A stretch of 36,099 bases of DNA, taken from the NCBI GenBank assembly GCA_016789345.1, contig JAEURG010000283.1, forward strand, positions 1 to 36,099, given 5' to 3'. Source of the DNA: Anaerolineales bacterium. GTDB taxonomy: Bacteria; Chloroflexota; Anaerolineae; Anaerolineales; Villigracilaceae. Positions 7,471 to 14,425 of this stretch are shown in pieces. Made by a program: the position numbers and the translations under genes. The notes beneath the pieces are model-generated. The model was not told the DNA's origin. It ran no database searches and saw only the letters and a program-made list of their open reading frames with translations. Within the stretch, counting starts at the first letter, position 1. The number at the start of each line of letters is the position of its first letter.

Positions 7471-8424
7471 TAAAGAAATCGCCACCCAATCATTGATTTG
7501 ACGAATCTCGCCTCTGACTAATCCTTTCGCCTGACCCGCTTCAATCACACTTTCGGCTTGGTGACTTAAAATGCCGCTTAAGATTATCTCCCCATCCTTT
7601 TCTATTAAATCTGCAAGCCCTGCATCAAACAACCGAATCAAAACTGGAGCCAAAATATTTGCTACCACCAATGGCGCAGACTTAAATTCAAATTGATTAT
7701 TTAATATCTCTGTCACCGAACCTTGACCTAGAATCAACTCATCACCGATTTCATTAACATCCGCATTCTCGCGCGAATTTTTGACGGATTCAATGTCAAT
7801 GTCCACGCCTAAAACTTTTTTCGCTCCAAGTTTCAATGCGGCAATAGATAAAATTCCAGAACCACAACCGACATCAATTGCACGATATTCGGGAATCGAT
7901 ATTTGGGATTCGTTGGAGGTTTTACTATTCCCAATTCCCAATTCCCGATTCCCAAAATGCTTTTCCATCAATTCCAAACATAATTGCGTCGTCGGATGCG
8001 TGCCAGTACCAAACGCCATGCCCGGGTCAATTTTGATGGGGATACGATTCGGTTCAGGGTTTTGCAACCAAGCAGGGAGTATTAAGAGGCGTTCTCCTAT
8101 CAAGATTGGTTTGTAGTGTTGCTTCCATGCTTCCATCCAATTTTGGTCAGCGATTTGTTTGTAAGTTGGAGTCGGTACAGGTTGAATCATCCCCAAATAA
8201 AAAAGTGACTCTTCAATTTTTTGGCGTGTCTCTTCAAGTTGATCGTTTACTTCCAAATAAGCACGGACGGTGATTGGTCCAGTAGCTGTGCCTTCATCTT
8301 CTTCATCATTGAATTTCACACCTTGCTCAGTCATCACACCATTGGGAGCAAAACGTGCCAACACATCCGCAACCGATTCTGCGAGTTCACCATCTACAGT
8401 TAAAGAAACTTCAAGCCAATTCAT
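7459..8424 (-). CDS. prmA: Ribosomal protein L11 methyltransferase PrmA
   Basis: PrmA trimethylates ribosomal protein L11 using S-adenosylmethionine. The N-terminal L11-recognition domain (1 to about 55, starting MNWLEVSLTVDGELAESV) is followed by the linker with DQNWMEAWKQHYKP. The methyltransferase domain then has IDPGMAFGTGTHPTTQL, motif I DVGCGSGILSIAALKLGA, LGVDID, and NILAPVL in the active-site loop. The spacing between HPTT and DVGCGSG is about 40 residues, whereas I recall about 20 in E. coli PrmA. The extra stretch (FGNRELGIGNSKTSNESQ) is partly encoded by four ATTCCCA-type heptads at 7927-7954, an intragenic copy of the period-7 repeat. The start follows crcB's stop by one base, suggesting translational coupling. 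Confidence 0.95.
   Translation of the reverse strand: MNWLEVSLTVDGELAESVADVLARFAPNGVMTEQGVKFNDEEDEGTATGPITVRAYLEVNDQLEETRQKIEESLFYLGMIQPVPTPTYKQIADQNWMEAWKQHYKPILIGERLLILPAWLQNPEPNRIPIKIDPGMAFGTGTHPTTQLCLELMEKHFGNRELGIGNSKTSNESQISIPEYRAIDVGCGSGILSIAALKLGAKKVLGVDIDIESVKNSRENADVNEIGDELILGQGSVTEILNNQFEFKSAPLVVANILAPVLIRLFDAGLADLIEKDGEIILSGILSHQAESVIEAGQAKGLVRGEIRQINDWVAISLSKP
7927..7954. repeat. Period-7 array inside prmA
   Basis: Four consecutive units ATTCCCA / ATTCCCA / ATTCCCG / ATTCCCA lie in the coding region. Because 7 is not a multiple of 3, the array is read through all three phases and gives GNRELGIGN. The net insertion keeps prmA in frame. Confidence 0.9.
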
Positions 8425-8425
8425 A

Positions 8426-8803
8426 TTATCTCCAAATCAAGTGACCAATAACTCTGCCAAGCCAAACCGCGAGTAATCCAAACACGACATTTGCGCCAAT
8501 GTTGATAAATGCATTTGCTCCAAAACCTTGACGCATTAAATTAATTGTTTCATTTCCAAAAGCAGAGAATGTAGTGAAGCCGCCTAATATTCCAATGAAT
8601 ATAAACGCGCGTGACTCATTCGAGAACATGCCATATTTTTCACCCAGATGTGCTAACAAACCAATGATGAAACATCCAATCACATTGACTGCCAAAGTTC
8701 CCAACGGAAATGATTTTGCAAATCCTTGAAAGTATCCGCCGATGAGATAACGAAGCACCGAGCCAATAAATCCACCAGCACCAACGAGAAGAATGTTTGT
8801 CAA
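8426..8803 (-). CDS. crcB: CrcB/Fluc fluoride ion channel
   Basis: This is a small four-helix membrane protein that exports fluoride as a dual-topology dimer. The 125 residues match the family. The diagnostic motifs are GGFIGSVLRYLIG at the N-terminus, FPLGTLAVNVIGCFIIG with the pore Asn, and GILGGFTTFSAFGNE with the Phe and Thr residues lining the pore. Helices run to the C-terminal LAVWLGRVIGHLIWR. It is a single copy here rather than a tandem pair, so a homodimer is expected. It is followed after one base by prmA. No fluoride riboswitch pattern was recognised upstream; that gap holds a REP-like hairpin instead. Confidence 0.95.
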   Translation of the reverse strand: MTNILLVGAGGFIGSVLRYLIGGYFQGFAKSFPLGTLAVNVIGCFIIGLLAHLGEKYGMFSNESRAFIFIGILGGFTTFSAFGNETINLMRQGFGANAFINIGANVVFGLLAVWLGRVIGHLIWR

Positions 8804-8823
8804 TTGAAATCCTTGTTATGTTC

Positions 8824-8876
8824 GGTGGTCGAGTAGTTTCGAGCCGTTTGTTGGCGAGAAACGTATCGAGACCACC
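8824..8876. repeat. REP-like hairpin, copy 3
   Basis: GGTGGTCGAGTAG and CGTATCGAGACCACC are the outer arms. The inner stem is TTTCGAGCC / GGCGAGAAA, different from the other copies but still complementary. It lies about 20 bases upstream of crcB. Confidence 0.85.
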
Positions 8877-8918
8877 AATTTAATATTTACTCTTAATTTT
8901 TTGTTTTTCTATTATTTG

Positions 8919-8947
8919 TTGGTTTCGACTGCTTGCGTCTCAACCAA
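8919..8947. repeat. Second REP-like palindrome overlapping the NUDIX stop codon
   Basis: TTGGTT and AACCAA arms with inner CGAC / GTC surround a short loop. It contains the stop codon of the NUDIX gene, so the last residues of that protein come from the repeat. Confidence 0.55.
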
Positions 8948-9395
8948 CTGATTTATTCGCTGCCCAACGAATCAAATCTTTTTCGGCATACAACATTTGA
9001 GGCAAATCATTTACATCAAAATATTTCATCTCCGAAATTTCATGCGAGGGTTTAAATTCACCTTCCACAATTTTACACAAATACACAATACTAAGATGAG
9101 GAAATTCTTTTGCAGAAGAAACTTTCAACAATTTTTCAACTTCAATCTTTATATTGGACTCTTCATAAAACTCACGGACAATTGCATCTTCTGGCGGTTC
9201 TCGGTATTCCAAATTTCCGCCAGGAATCCCCCATTCAAATTTTCGATAGGTATGTTTGAACAGCAAAACTTTCCCTTCTTCATCAAAAATCAACGTACAC
9301 ACACCTGCATTAAATTTTGACTGAGTGATTCGCGTTGCTAAAACATGAATCCACATCGGCATTCTGCGAAAAATGCTCAATAAAATTTTTATCAT
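8940..9395 (-). CDS. NUDIX hydrolase
   Basis: This is a 151-aa hydrolase of nucleoside diphosphates linked to another moiety. The NUDIX box reads GGNLEYREPPEDAIVREFYEES, matching GX5EX7REUXEEXG with all metal-binding Glu residues except that the final Gly is replaced by Ser (EESNI). A basic N-terminal segment (MIKILLSIFRRMPMWIHVLATR) precedes the fold, which begins GVCTLIFDEEGKVLLFKHTY. The substrate cannot be told from sequence. A later ATG (MPMWIH) is possible, as neither start has a Shine-Dalgarno. The 3' end overlaps a REP-like palindrome. It lies upstream of crcB on the same strand, with a repeat-filled gap between. Confidence 0.88.
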   Translation of the reverse strand: MIKILLSIFRRMPMWIHVLATRITQSKFNAGVCTLIFDEEGKVLLFKHTYRKFEWGIPGGNLEYREPPEDAIVREFYEESNIKIEVEKLLKVSSAKEFPHLSIVYLCKIVEGEFKPSHEISEMKYFDVNDLPQMLYAEKDLIRWAANKSVG

Positions 9396-9423
9396 AAGGT
9401 TGAAGATTATAAACTACAGAAAG

Positions 9424-9536
9424 ACCGTGGACAGTGGAAGGTAGACCGTCTAAAACAAAAAGCGAGCAGACTCCTCATCCACTCGCCACTGATTACTGAA
9501 TACTGTCAACTAATAACTATCAACCACCAACCGCTC
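9424..9536. repeat. Period-7 array downstream of dnaJ
   Basis: The right part (9481-9536) is eight units in phase (ACTCGCC, ACTGATT, ACTGAAT, ACTGTCA, ACTAATA, ACTATCA and so on), ending exactly at the dnaJ stop codon. The left part (9424-9452) has G/A-rich units (ACCGTGG, ACAGTGG) partly complementary to the right part, so the region may fold. Confidence 0.85.
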
Positions 9537-10649
9537 TCAACCCCCAAGCGCCTCATTCAACCAATCCAAAAATCCTTTTTCTTGCGGTTTGACCGTTGTT
9601 CCCAAACTCTCAGCCAATTTCTCAAACAACTCACGTTGTTCTTTGGTTAACTTTGTTGGCACTGCCACGTTCACAATCACCAATTGATTGCCGCGATTCT
9701 TTTGTCGCAAATAAGGTACGCCTTTACCTCTTAATGTAAAGACTTTGCCAGGTTGCGTGCCAGCAGGGATTTTTAACTTTTCATCGCCATCTAAAGTTGG
9801 CACATCTACTTCTGCACCAAGCACAGCCTGCGCCACGTTAATATCAAGGTTGAGGATAACGTCATTCTCTCGACGCTTGAAAAATTGATGCGGTTTTACA
9901 TCTAAGACCAAAAACAAACTGCCGTTCGGTCCGCCAAAAGTTCCTGGTCCACCTTCCCCATTCAAACGGATTTGCGTGCCATGGTCAACACCAGCAGGCA
10001 CTTGCACTTTTTTCTTAACGCGTTTTCTTTCCAAACCATTACCACGACAAGTTGTACAAGGCGATGAAATAATTTCGCCACGTCCGTTACAAGTATTGCA
10101 TGGATATGTTTGCACCATCTGACCCAAAAATGTTTGGCGAACTTGACGTACTTCACCTTGACCATTACAAGTGGAACATTTTACAGGGGTTGTGCCGGGC
10201 TCTGCACCTTTGCCACTACAACGTGAACAAGTTTCATCGCGTTCAAATTCAATTTCTTTTTCAACACCAAAGACCGCTTCTTCAAACTTCAAAGAAATTG
10301 CCATTTGCAAATCACGTCCACGACGCGGCGCATTGCGAGCACGTCTTCCAGTTTGAAAACCAAAACCACTAAATAAGTCTTCAAAAATATCGCTGAAATC
10401 TACCGTGTAATCATGGAAGCCACCATTGCCACCCAAACCTGCTTTACCAAAACGGTCATAACGCGCACGCTTCTCCGAATCCGAAAGCACACCATACGCC
10501 TCGTTGACTTCCTTAAACTTTTCTTCAGCGTCTGGTTCTTTATTCACATCGGGATGATACTGGCGTGCTAATTTACGAAACGCGGCTTTGATTTCATCAT
10601 CACCCGCATTTCGATTCACACCTAAAACATCGTAATAATCGTTGCTCAT
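9537..10649 (-). CDS. dnaJ: Chaperone protein DnaJ
   Basis: DnaJ is the co-chaperone that delivers unfolded clients to DnaK and stimulates its ATPase. The J domain (1 to about 65) contains the essential HPD at 32-34 (RQYHPDVNK). A Gly/Phe-rich segment follows ([24 protein letters not shown]). The zinc domain has all four CxxCxGxG repeats ([32 protein letters not shown]). The substrate-binding C-terminal domain is complete at 370 aa. It is last in the hrcA-grpE-dnaK-dnaJ cluster. The start codon is preceded by a heptad array and no Shine-Dalgarno, unlike dnaK, which may lower its translation relative to dnaK. Confidence 0.97.
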   Translation of the reverse strand: MSNDYYDVLGVNRNAGDDEIKAAFRKLARQYHPDVNKEPDAEEKFKEVNEAYGVLSDSEKRARYDRFGKAGLGGNGGFHDYTVDFSDIFEDLFSGFGFQTGRRARNAPRRGRDLQMAISLKFEEAVFGVEKEIEFERDETCSRCSGKGAEPGTTPVKCSTCNGQGEVRQVRQTFLGQMVQTYPCNTCNGRGEIISSPCTTCRGNGLERKRVKKKVQVPAGVDHGTQIRLNGEGGPGTFGGPNGSLFLVLDVKPHQFFKRRENDVILNLDINVAQAVLGAEVDVPTLDGDEKLKIPAGTQPGKVFTLRGKGVPYLRQKNRGNQLVIVNVAVPTKLTKEQRELFEKLAESLGTTVKPQEKGFLDWLNEALGG

Positions 10650-10712
10650 AATAGAGAACAGATAACTAGAGAACAGAGATTAGTAACTACTCTCTATTCT
10701 CTACTCTCTGAT
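10650..10712. repeat. Period-7 array with strand switch between dnaK and dnaJ
   Basis: Units of the AGAGAAC / AGATAAC type run into CTCTCTA / TTCTCTA / CTCTCTG. The two halves are complementary, so the whole junction can form an imperfect hairpin that ends against the dnaJ ATG. Confidence 0.85.
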
Positions 10713-12611
10713 TTATTCCTTCACTTCACCTTCAACCACATCAGGATTTTCATTTGATGAACTTTCTGCATCTGATGAAGAACCCGCTTCGCTTCCAGCC
10801 CCAGCCTGATTCTGCTCATAGACACTGGCACCTATCTTTTGAATTGCTTGCCCCAACGCCTCTGTCGCAGATTTCATCTTTTCTACATCTTCAGTTTGCG
10901 CCACAGATTTAACTTCAGCAACTTTGGATTCAATGTCACTGCGAACTTCAGCAGGTACTTTGTCACCAAACTCACGCAATGCTTTTTCAGCGGCATAGAC
11001 TGTGTTATCAGCATGATTTTTTGCTTCGATTAATTCTTTACGCTTTTTATCTTCCTCAGCATGAGACTCAGCATCTTTACGCATTTGTTCAACTTCGGCA
11101 TCACTCAAACCAGAAGAAGCAGTAATCGTAATATGTTGTGACCTTCCAGTGGCTTTATCCTTCGCACTGACTTTCAAAATACCATTGGCATCTACATCAA
11201 ACGTCACTTCAATTTGTGGCATACCTCGTGGGGCTGGTGGAATGCCATCCAAAATAAATTTACCCAATGATTTATTATCCGCCGCCATTGGGCGTTCACC
11301 TTGCAAAACATGAATCTCAACTTGAGTTTGGTTATCACCCGCAGTTGAGAACACCTGTGTCCGTCTCGTAGGAATCGTTGTGTTTCTTTCAATTTGAGCA
11401 GTTGCCACGCCGCCTAATGTTTCAATTGCAAGAGTCAATGGAGCAACATCTAATAAAAGAATATCTTTTACTTCGCCGCCGAGAACACCTGCTTGAATCG
11501 CCGCGCCAATTGCAACAACTTCATCCGGGTTTACACCTTTATGTGGGTCTTTACCAAAGAATGCACGCACTCTATCTTGAATCGCGGGCATACGAGTCAT
11601 ACCACCCACTAAAACAATTTCGTGAATATCTCCCGCATTTAAGTTCGCATCAGATAATGCTTGCTTGACAGGCGCAATGGTTCGGTCAACCAAATCTGCA
11701 GTTAATTGTTCAAACTTGGCGCGAGTCATGGTCATCACCAAATGCTTTGGACCATTTGCATCGGCAGTCAAATACGGTAAATTGATTTCGGTCTGCATGA
11801 CGGTTGAAAGTTCAATCTTCGCTTTTTCAGAAGCCTCTTTCAAACGTTGCAATGCCTGACGGTCATTATGCAAATCAATGCCATTATCTTTTTTGAATTC
11901 TTCAATCAAATAATCCATGATGCGTAAATCGAAATCATCACCACCAAGGAATGTATCACCACTGGTAGCACGAACTTGGAAAACGCCATCGCCTACATCT
12001 AAAATAGAAACATCAAACGTACCGCCGCCTAAGTCATACACAACTATCACTTCATTTTTCTTTTTATCTAAACCATAAGCAAGTGAAGAAGCAGTCGGTT
12101 CATTGATAATTCGCAAAACTTCTAAACCTGCAATTTTGCCAGCATCTTTTGTAGCATTACGTTGTGCATCATTAAAATAAGCAGGGACGGTAATCACTGC
12201 TTGCGTAATGGTTTCGCCTAAATATGCTTCTGCATCTGCTTTAATTTTGCCAAGAATCATTGCCGAAACTTCTGGCGGAGAATAATCTTTACCGCCAAGT
12301 TCAACACGCACATCGCCATTATCCGCTTCTTTGACGGCATACGGCACGCGCTTGCGCGTTCGTTCTACTTCTGCATCACCAGATTTTCTCCCCATGAATC
12401 GCTTCACAGAAAAAATAGTGTTTTGTGGATTCGTAATGGCTTGGTTACGCGCCACACGCCCAACAAGTCGTTCACTATTTTTATTAACTGCTACCACAGA
12501 GGGTACAAGTCTTTCACCTTCAGCAGATGGAATCACAATCGGTTCGCCGCCTTGCATCACCGCCGCAACCGAGTTTGTTGTTCCTAAATCAATTCCAATA
12601 ATTTTTGCCAT
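10713..12611 (-). CDS. dnaK: Chaperone protein DnaK (Hsp70)
   Basis: This is the ATP-dependent Hsp70 chaperone. The 632-aa protein has the ATPase domain with [13 protein letters not shown] at the N-terminus, the phosphate loop [18 protein letters not shown], and [14 protein letters not shown]. The hydrophobic linker is [19 protein letters not shown]. The substrate-binding beta domain follows ([19 protein letters not shown]), then the helical lid and an acidic Ser/Glu-rich tail ending GEVKE. A strong Shine-Dalgarno, AAAGGAG, lies 10 bases before the ATG. A perfect 20-bp palindrome sits just upstream of that site, between grpE and dnaK. Expression is expected to be controlled by HrcA/CIRCE at the start of the cluster. 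Confidence 0.98.
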   Translation of the reverse strand: MAKIIGIDLGTTNSVAAVMQGGEPIVIPSAEGERLVPSVVAVNKNSERLVGRVARNQAITNPQNTIFSVKRFMGRKSGDAEVERTRKRVPYAVKEADNGDVRVELGGKDYSPPEVSAMILGKIKADAEAYLGETITQAVITVPAYFNDAQRNATKDAGKIAGLEVLRIINEPTASSLAYGLDKKKNEVIVVYDLGGGTFDVSILDVGDGVFQVRATSGDTFLGGDDFDLRIMDYLIEEFKKDNGIDLHNDRQALQRLKEASEKAKIELSTVMQTEINLPYLTADANGPKHLVMTMTRAKFEQLTADLVDRTIAPVKQALSDANLNAGDIHEIVLVGGMTRMPAIQDRVRAFFGKDPHKGVNPDEVVAIGAAIQAGVLGGEVKDILLLDVAPLTLAIETLGGVATAQIERNTTIPTRRTQVFSTAGDNQTQVEIHVLQGERPMAADNKSLGKFILDGIPPAPRGMPQIEVTFDVDANGILKVSAKDKATGRSQHITITASSGLSDAEVEQMRKDAESHAEEDKKRKELIEAKNHADNTVYAAEKALREFGDKVPAEVRSDIESKVAEVKSVAQTEDVEKMKSATEALGQAIQKIGASVYEQNQAGAGSEAGSSSDAESSSNENPDVVEGEVKE

Positions 12612-12636
12612 TAAACAATTTCTCCTTTAAATGCAA

Positions 12637-12656
12637 GGGCACGATATATCGTGCCC
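12637..12656. promoter_or_regulatory. Perfect 20-bp palindrome between grpE and dnaK
   Basis: GGGCACGATATATCGTGCCC is a perfect inverted repeat, 8 bases upstream of the dnaK Shine-Dalgarno. It could be an mRNA processing or stability hairpin that raises dnaK over grpE, a partial terminator, or simply one copy of a dispersed repeat. There is no T run after it. Confidence 0.6.
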
Positions 12657-12664
12657 CTACCAAA

Positions 12665-13225
12665 TTATTGTGCTACTCTTACCAATGCAGGTCGAATCAC
12701 ACGTTCACCTAACATGTAGCCATTTTGTACAACATCAATCACAAAGCTACTTTCTACTTCATCACTTGGTTCATGTGAAATGGCTTCATGGAAGTTTGGG
12801 TCAAACGCTAAGCCTTTTGCTTCAATGCGTTTTACGCCTTCACCATCCAACATATTTTGCAACTTGCGTGCAATTAATTCAATGCCATTTGCCCAAGCAT
12901 CATCGGCTGGGCGGTTTTGCAAAGCGCGTTCCAAATCATCCAACGCGGGCAACACTTTTTTGATGATGTCACCTTTCATGTTGGCGTACATCAACTCGTT
13001 ATCGCGCTCCAAACGTTTTTTATAATTTTGAAACTCTGCCTGCGACCTTGCCCAACCATCTTTATATTCAATGATTTTGGCTTCCGCCTCTTGCAATTGA
13101 TTAATTAACGCATCACGCTCAGTGGAATCCTGTCCGCTAGGTTCAGGCATTCCCTCTTCGGTTGCACGTTCTTTTTCTACTTCTTCTTGTTTTTCTTTCT
13201 CTTTCGCCATAGTTCTCACTCTCAT
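12665..13225 (-). CDS. grpE: Nucleotide exchange factor GrpE
   Basis: GrpE releases ADP from DnaK. The 186-aa protein has the usual charged, low-complexity N-terminus (KEKEKQEEVEKERATEEG), then a long coiled coil (about 40-95). The family core is YKDGWARSQAEFQNYKKR, VLPALDDLERAL, and the C-terminal beta domain with GLAFDPNFHEAISHEPS and NGYMLGERVIRPALVRVA. Two starts are possible: the ATG at 13223-13225 has only A/T upstream, while the ATG at 13208-13210 (MAKEKEK) has a weak GAGAG upstream. It is second in the heat-shock cluster, after hrcA. Confidence 0.96.
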   Translation of the reverse strand: MRVRTMAKEKEKQEEVEKERATEEGMPEPSGQDSTERDALINQLQEAEAKIIEYKDGWARSQAEFQNYKKRLERDNELMYANMKGDIIKKVLPALDDLERALQNRPADDAWANGIELIARKLQNMLDGEGVKRIEAKGLAFDPNFHEAISHEPSDEVESSFVIDVVQNGYMLGERVIRPALVRVAQ

Positions 13226-13230
13226 TTTTT

Positions 13231-13265
13231 GATATTAGATATTTGATAATCGCTTATCGAATATC
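13231..13265. repeat. Period-7 array/hairpin at the hrcA 3' end
   Basis: Units GATATTA / GATATTT / GATAATC / GCTTATC / GAATATC are in 7-base phase. Bases 13238-13265 pair as a 12-bp stem (GATATTTGATAA with TTATCGAATATC, one G-U) around loop TCGC. The hairpin contains the hrcA stop codon. Confidence 0.8.
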
Positions 13266-14306
13266 GTTTTCATTTGAAATTGTATCGTTCACTAAATCAC
13301 TTAATACACCAGCAACATATCTGACAGTAGGGATTGTTCTAGCATAAGACATTCTCATTGGACCTAACACACCCAATGTTCCAGTCGCCATACCGGGCAC
13401 GCCATATCTTGCAATCACCATTGAACATTGACGTAATTCCTCCCACTCACCTTCACCACCGATTAAGACTTGTAATCCGCCGATGTTGCTGTTGGTGGTT
13501 GTCTTTGCTAATAAATCTTGTAACGTAGAACGTTCTTCAAAAATTTTCAGAGTCTTACGTGCTTCTTCTGAACCAGAAAATTCAGGTTCACGCAAAACGT
13601 TAGTCAAGCCATCTGTGTAAATTTCGTTGGTACGGCTGGCTGTGTTTTTGAAATCTTGCAATATCAATGTGAGAATATCTTGGTCAAGCGGGTCAGTACG
13701 AGTTGGCAGGGAGGCGATGGCATCTACTGTGAGACCAGCTAGAAGCGTGTTAAGACGCGATGCGGTTTGGCTGAGTCGTTCTTGAGTCACGGGTTCTGTC
13801 AAAGTTAAAATCTGCTGGCGTACATCGCCGCCCATCATTACTAAAACCATTAATACTTGACGACCTTGTGTAGAAATTAATTCGACATGTTTGTATTTGG
13901 CTTGTTCCACATGTGGTGCAACTACTACCGAAACGCCTTGTGATTGACTAGCGAGGATAGATGCTGCGAGTGTCATCCATTGTTCTAGCTCTGGGCGTGA
14001 TTGATGAAATTGATGCGAGATGGTACGTTGCACACCTTCGGGCAATTCGGCTTTGTTCATCATCTCGCTAACGAAGTAACGATAGCCTTCTTCGGTCGGC
14101 ACACGCCCTGCTGAGGTATGCGGTTGGCGAAGATAACCCATTTCAGTGAGTGCGCCCATTTCGTTGCGAATGGTGGCTGTGGAAAAGTTAAGGTGATAAT
14201 GCTCCGCCAGCCGCTTCGAGCCAACTGGCTGAGCGGATTCTATGTAATCTTTTATTAATAGAAGAAGCAGTGTCTTCTGGCGTTCGGTGAGGTTATTCAT
14301 ATTCAA
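13254..14306 (-). CDS. hrcA: Heat-inducible transcription repressor HrcA
   Basis: HrcA binds CIRCE and represses the chaperone genes; its folding depends on GroEL. The 350-aa protein has the N-terminal winged helix (LTERQKTLLLLLIKDYIESAQPVGSKRLAEHY, then STATIRNEMGALTEMGYLRQPHTSAGRVPTEEGYRYFV). A GAF-like central domain follows, with the C-terminal GPMRMSYARTIPTVRYVAGVLSDL. The start deserves note. GGGAG within the CIRCE arm is 9 bases from a TTG at 14304-14306 but 15 bases from the ATG at 14298-14300, so the TTG is favoured by spacing. The ribosome site thus lies inside the operator. The gene is under the 14350-14378 promoter. Confidence 0.96.
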   Translation of the reverse strand: MNMNNLTERQKTLLLLLIKDYIESAQPVGSKRLAEHYHLNFSTATIRNEMGALTEMGYLRQPHTSAGRVPTEEGYRYFVSEMMNKAELPEGVQRTISHQFHQSRPELEQWMTLAASILASQSQGVSVVVAPHVEQAKYKHVELISTQGRQVLMVLVMMGGDVRQQILTLTEPVTQERLSQTASRLNTLLAGLTVDAIASLPTRTDPLDQDILTLILQDFKNTASRTNEIYTDGLTNVLREPEFSGSEEARKTLKIFEERSTLQDLLAKTTTNSNIGGLQVLIGGEGEWEELRQCSMVIARYGVPGMATGTLGVLGPMRMSYARTIPTVRYVAGVLSDLVNDTISNENDIR

Positions 14307-14309
14307 AAG

Positions 14310-14336
14310 TTAGCACTCCCGAAACGAGAGTGCTAT
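14310..14336. promoter_or_regulatory. CIRCE operator
   Basis: TTAGCACTC, nine bases, then GAGTGCTAT. This is the canonical CIRCE inverted repeat with a single change at the last base. It lies between the promoter and hrcA, so HrcA should repress its own cluster. On the coding strand one arm includes the GGGAG that serves as ribosome site. Confidence 0.95.
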
Positions 14337-14349
14337 TTTTTACAGAATA

Positions 14350-14378
14350 ATGATAACAGTGGGAATGGGTGAAGTCAA
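14350..14378 (-). promoter_or_regulatory. Sigma-70-type promoter of the hrcA cluster
   Basis: On the minus strand, TTGACT (14373-14378) and TATCAT (14350-14355) are separated by exactly 17 bases. The expected start site falls at the upstream edge of CIRCE, which fits repression by HrcA. The -35 element is about 47 bases downstream of the preceding kinase gene's stop. Confidence 0.8.
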
Positions 14379-14425
14379 TAAGAGTAGTGTAAGAAAACTC
14401 CCGCTTGCACTGGAGTGATAGATCG

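Noticed and set aside
8804..8939. Fluoride riboswitch upstream of crcB
   Set aside because: The gap holds a REP-like hairpin and A/T-rich DNA; I could not find the conserved riboswitch core.
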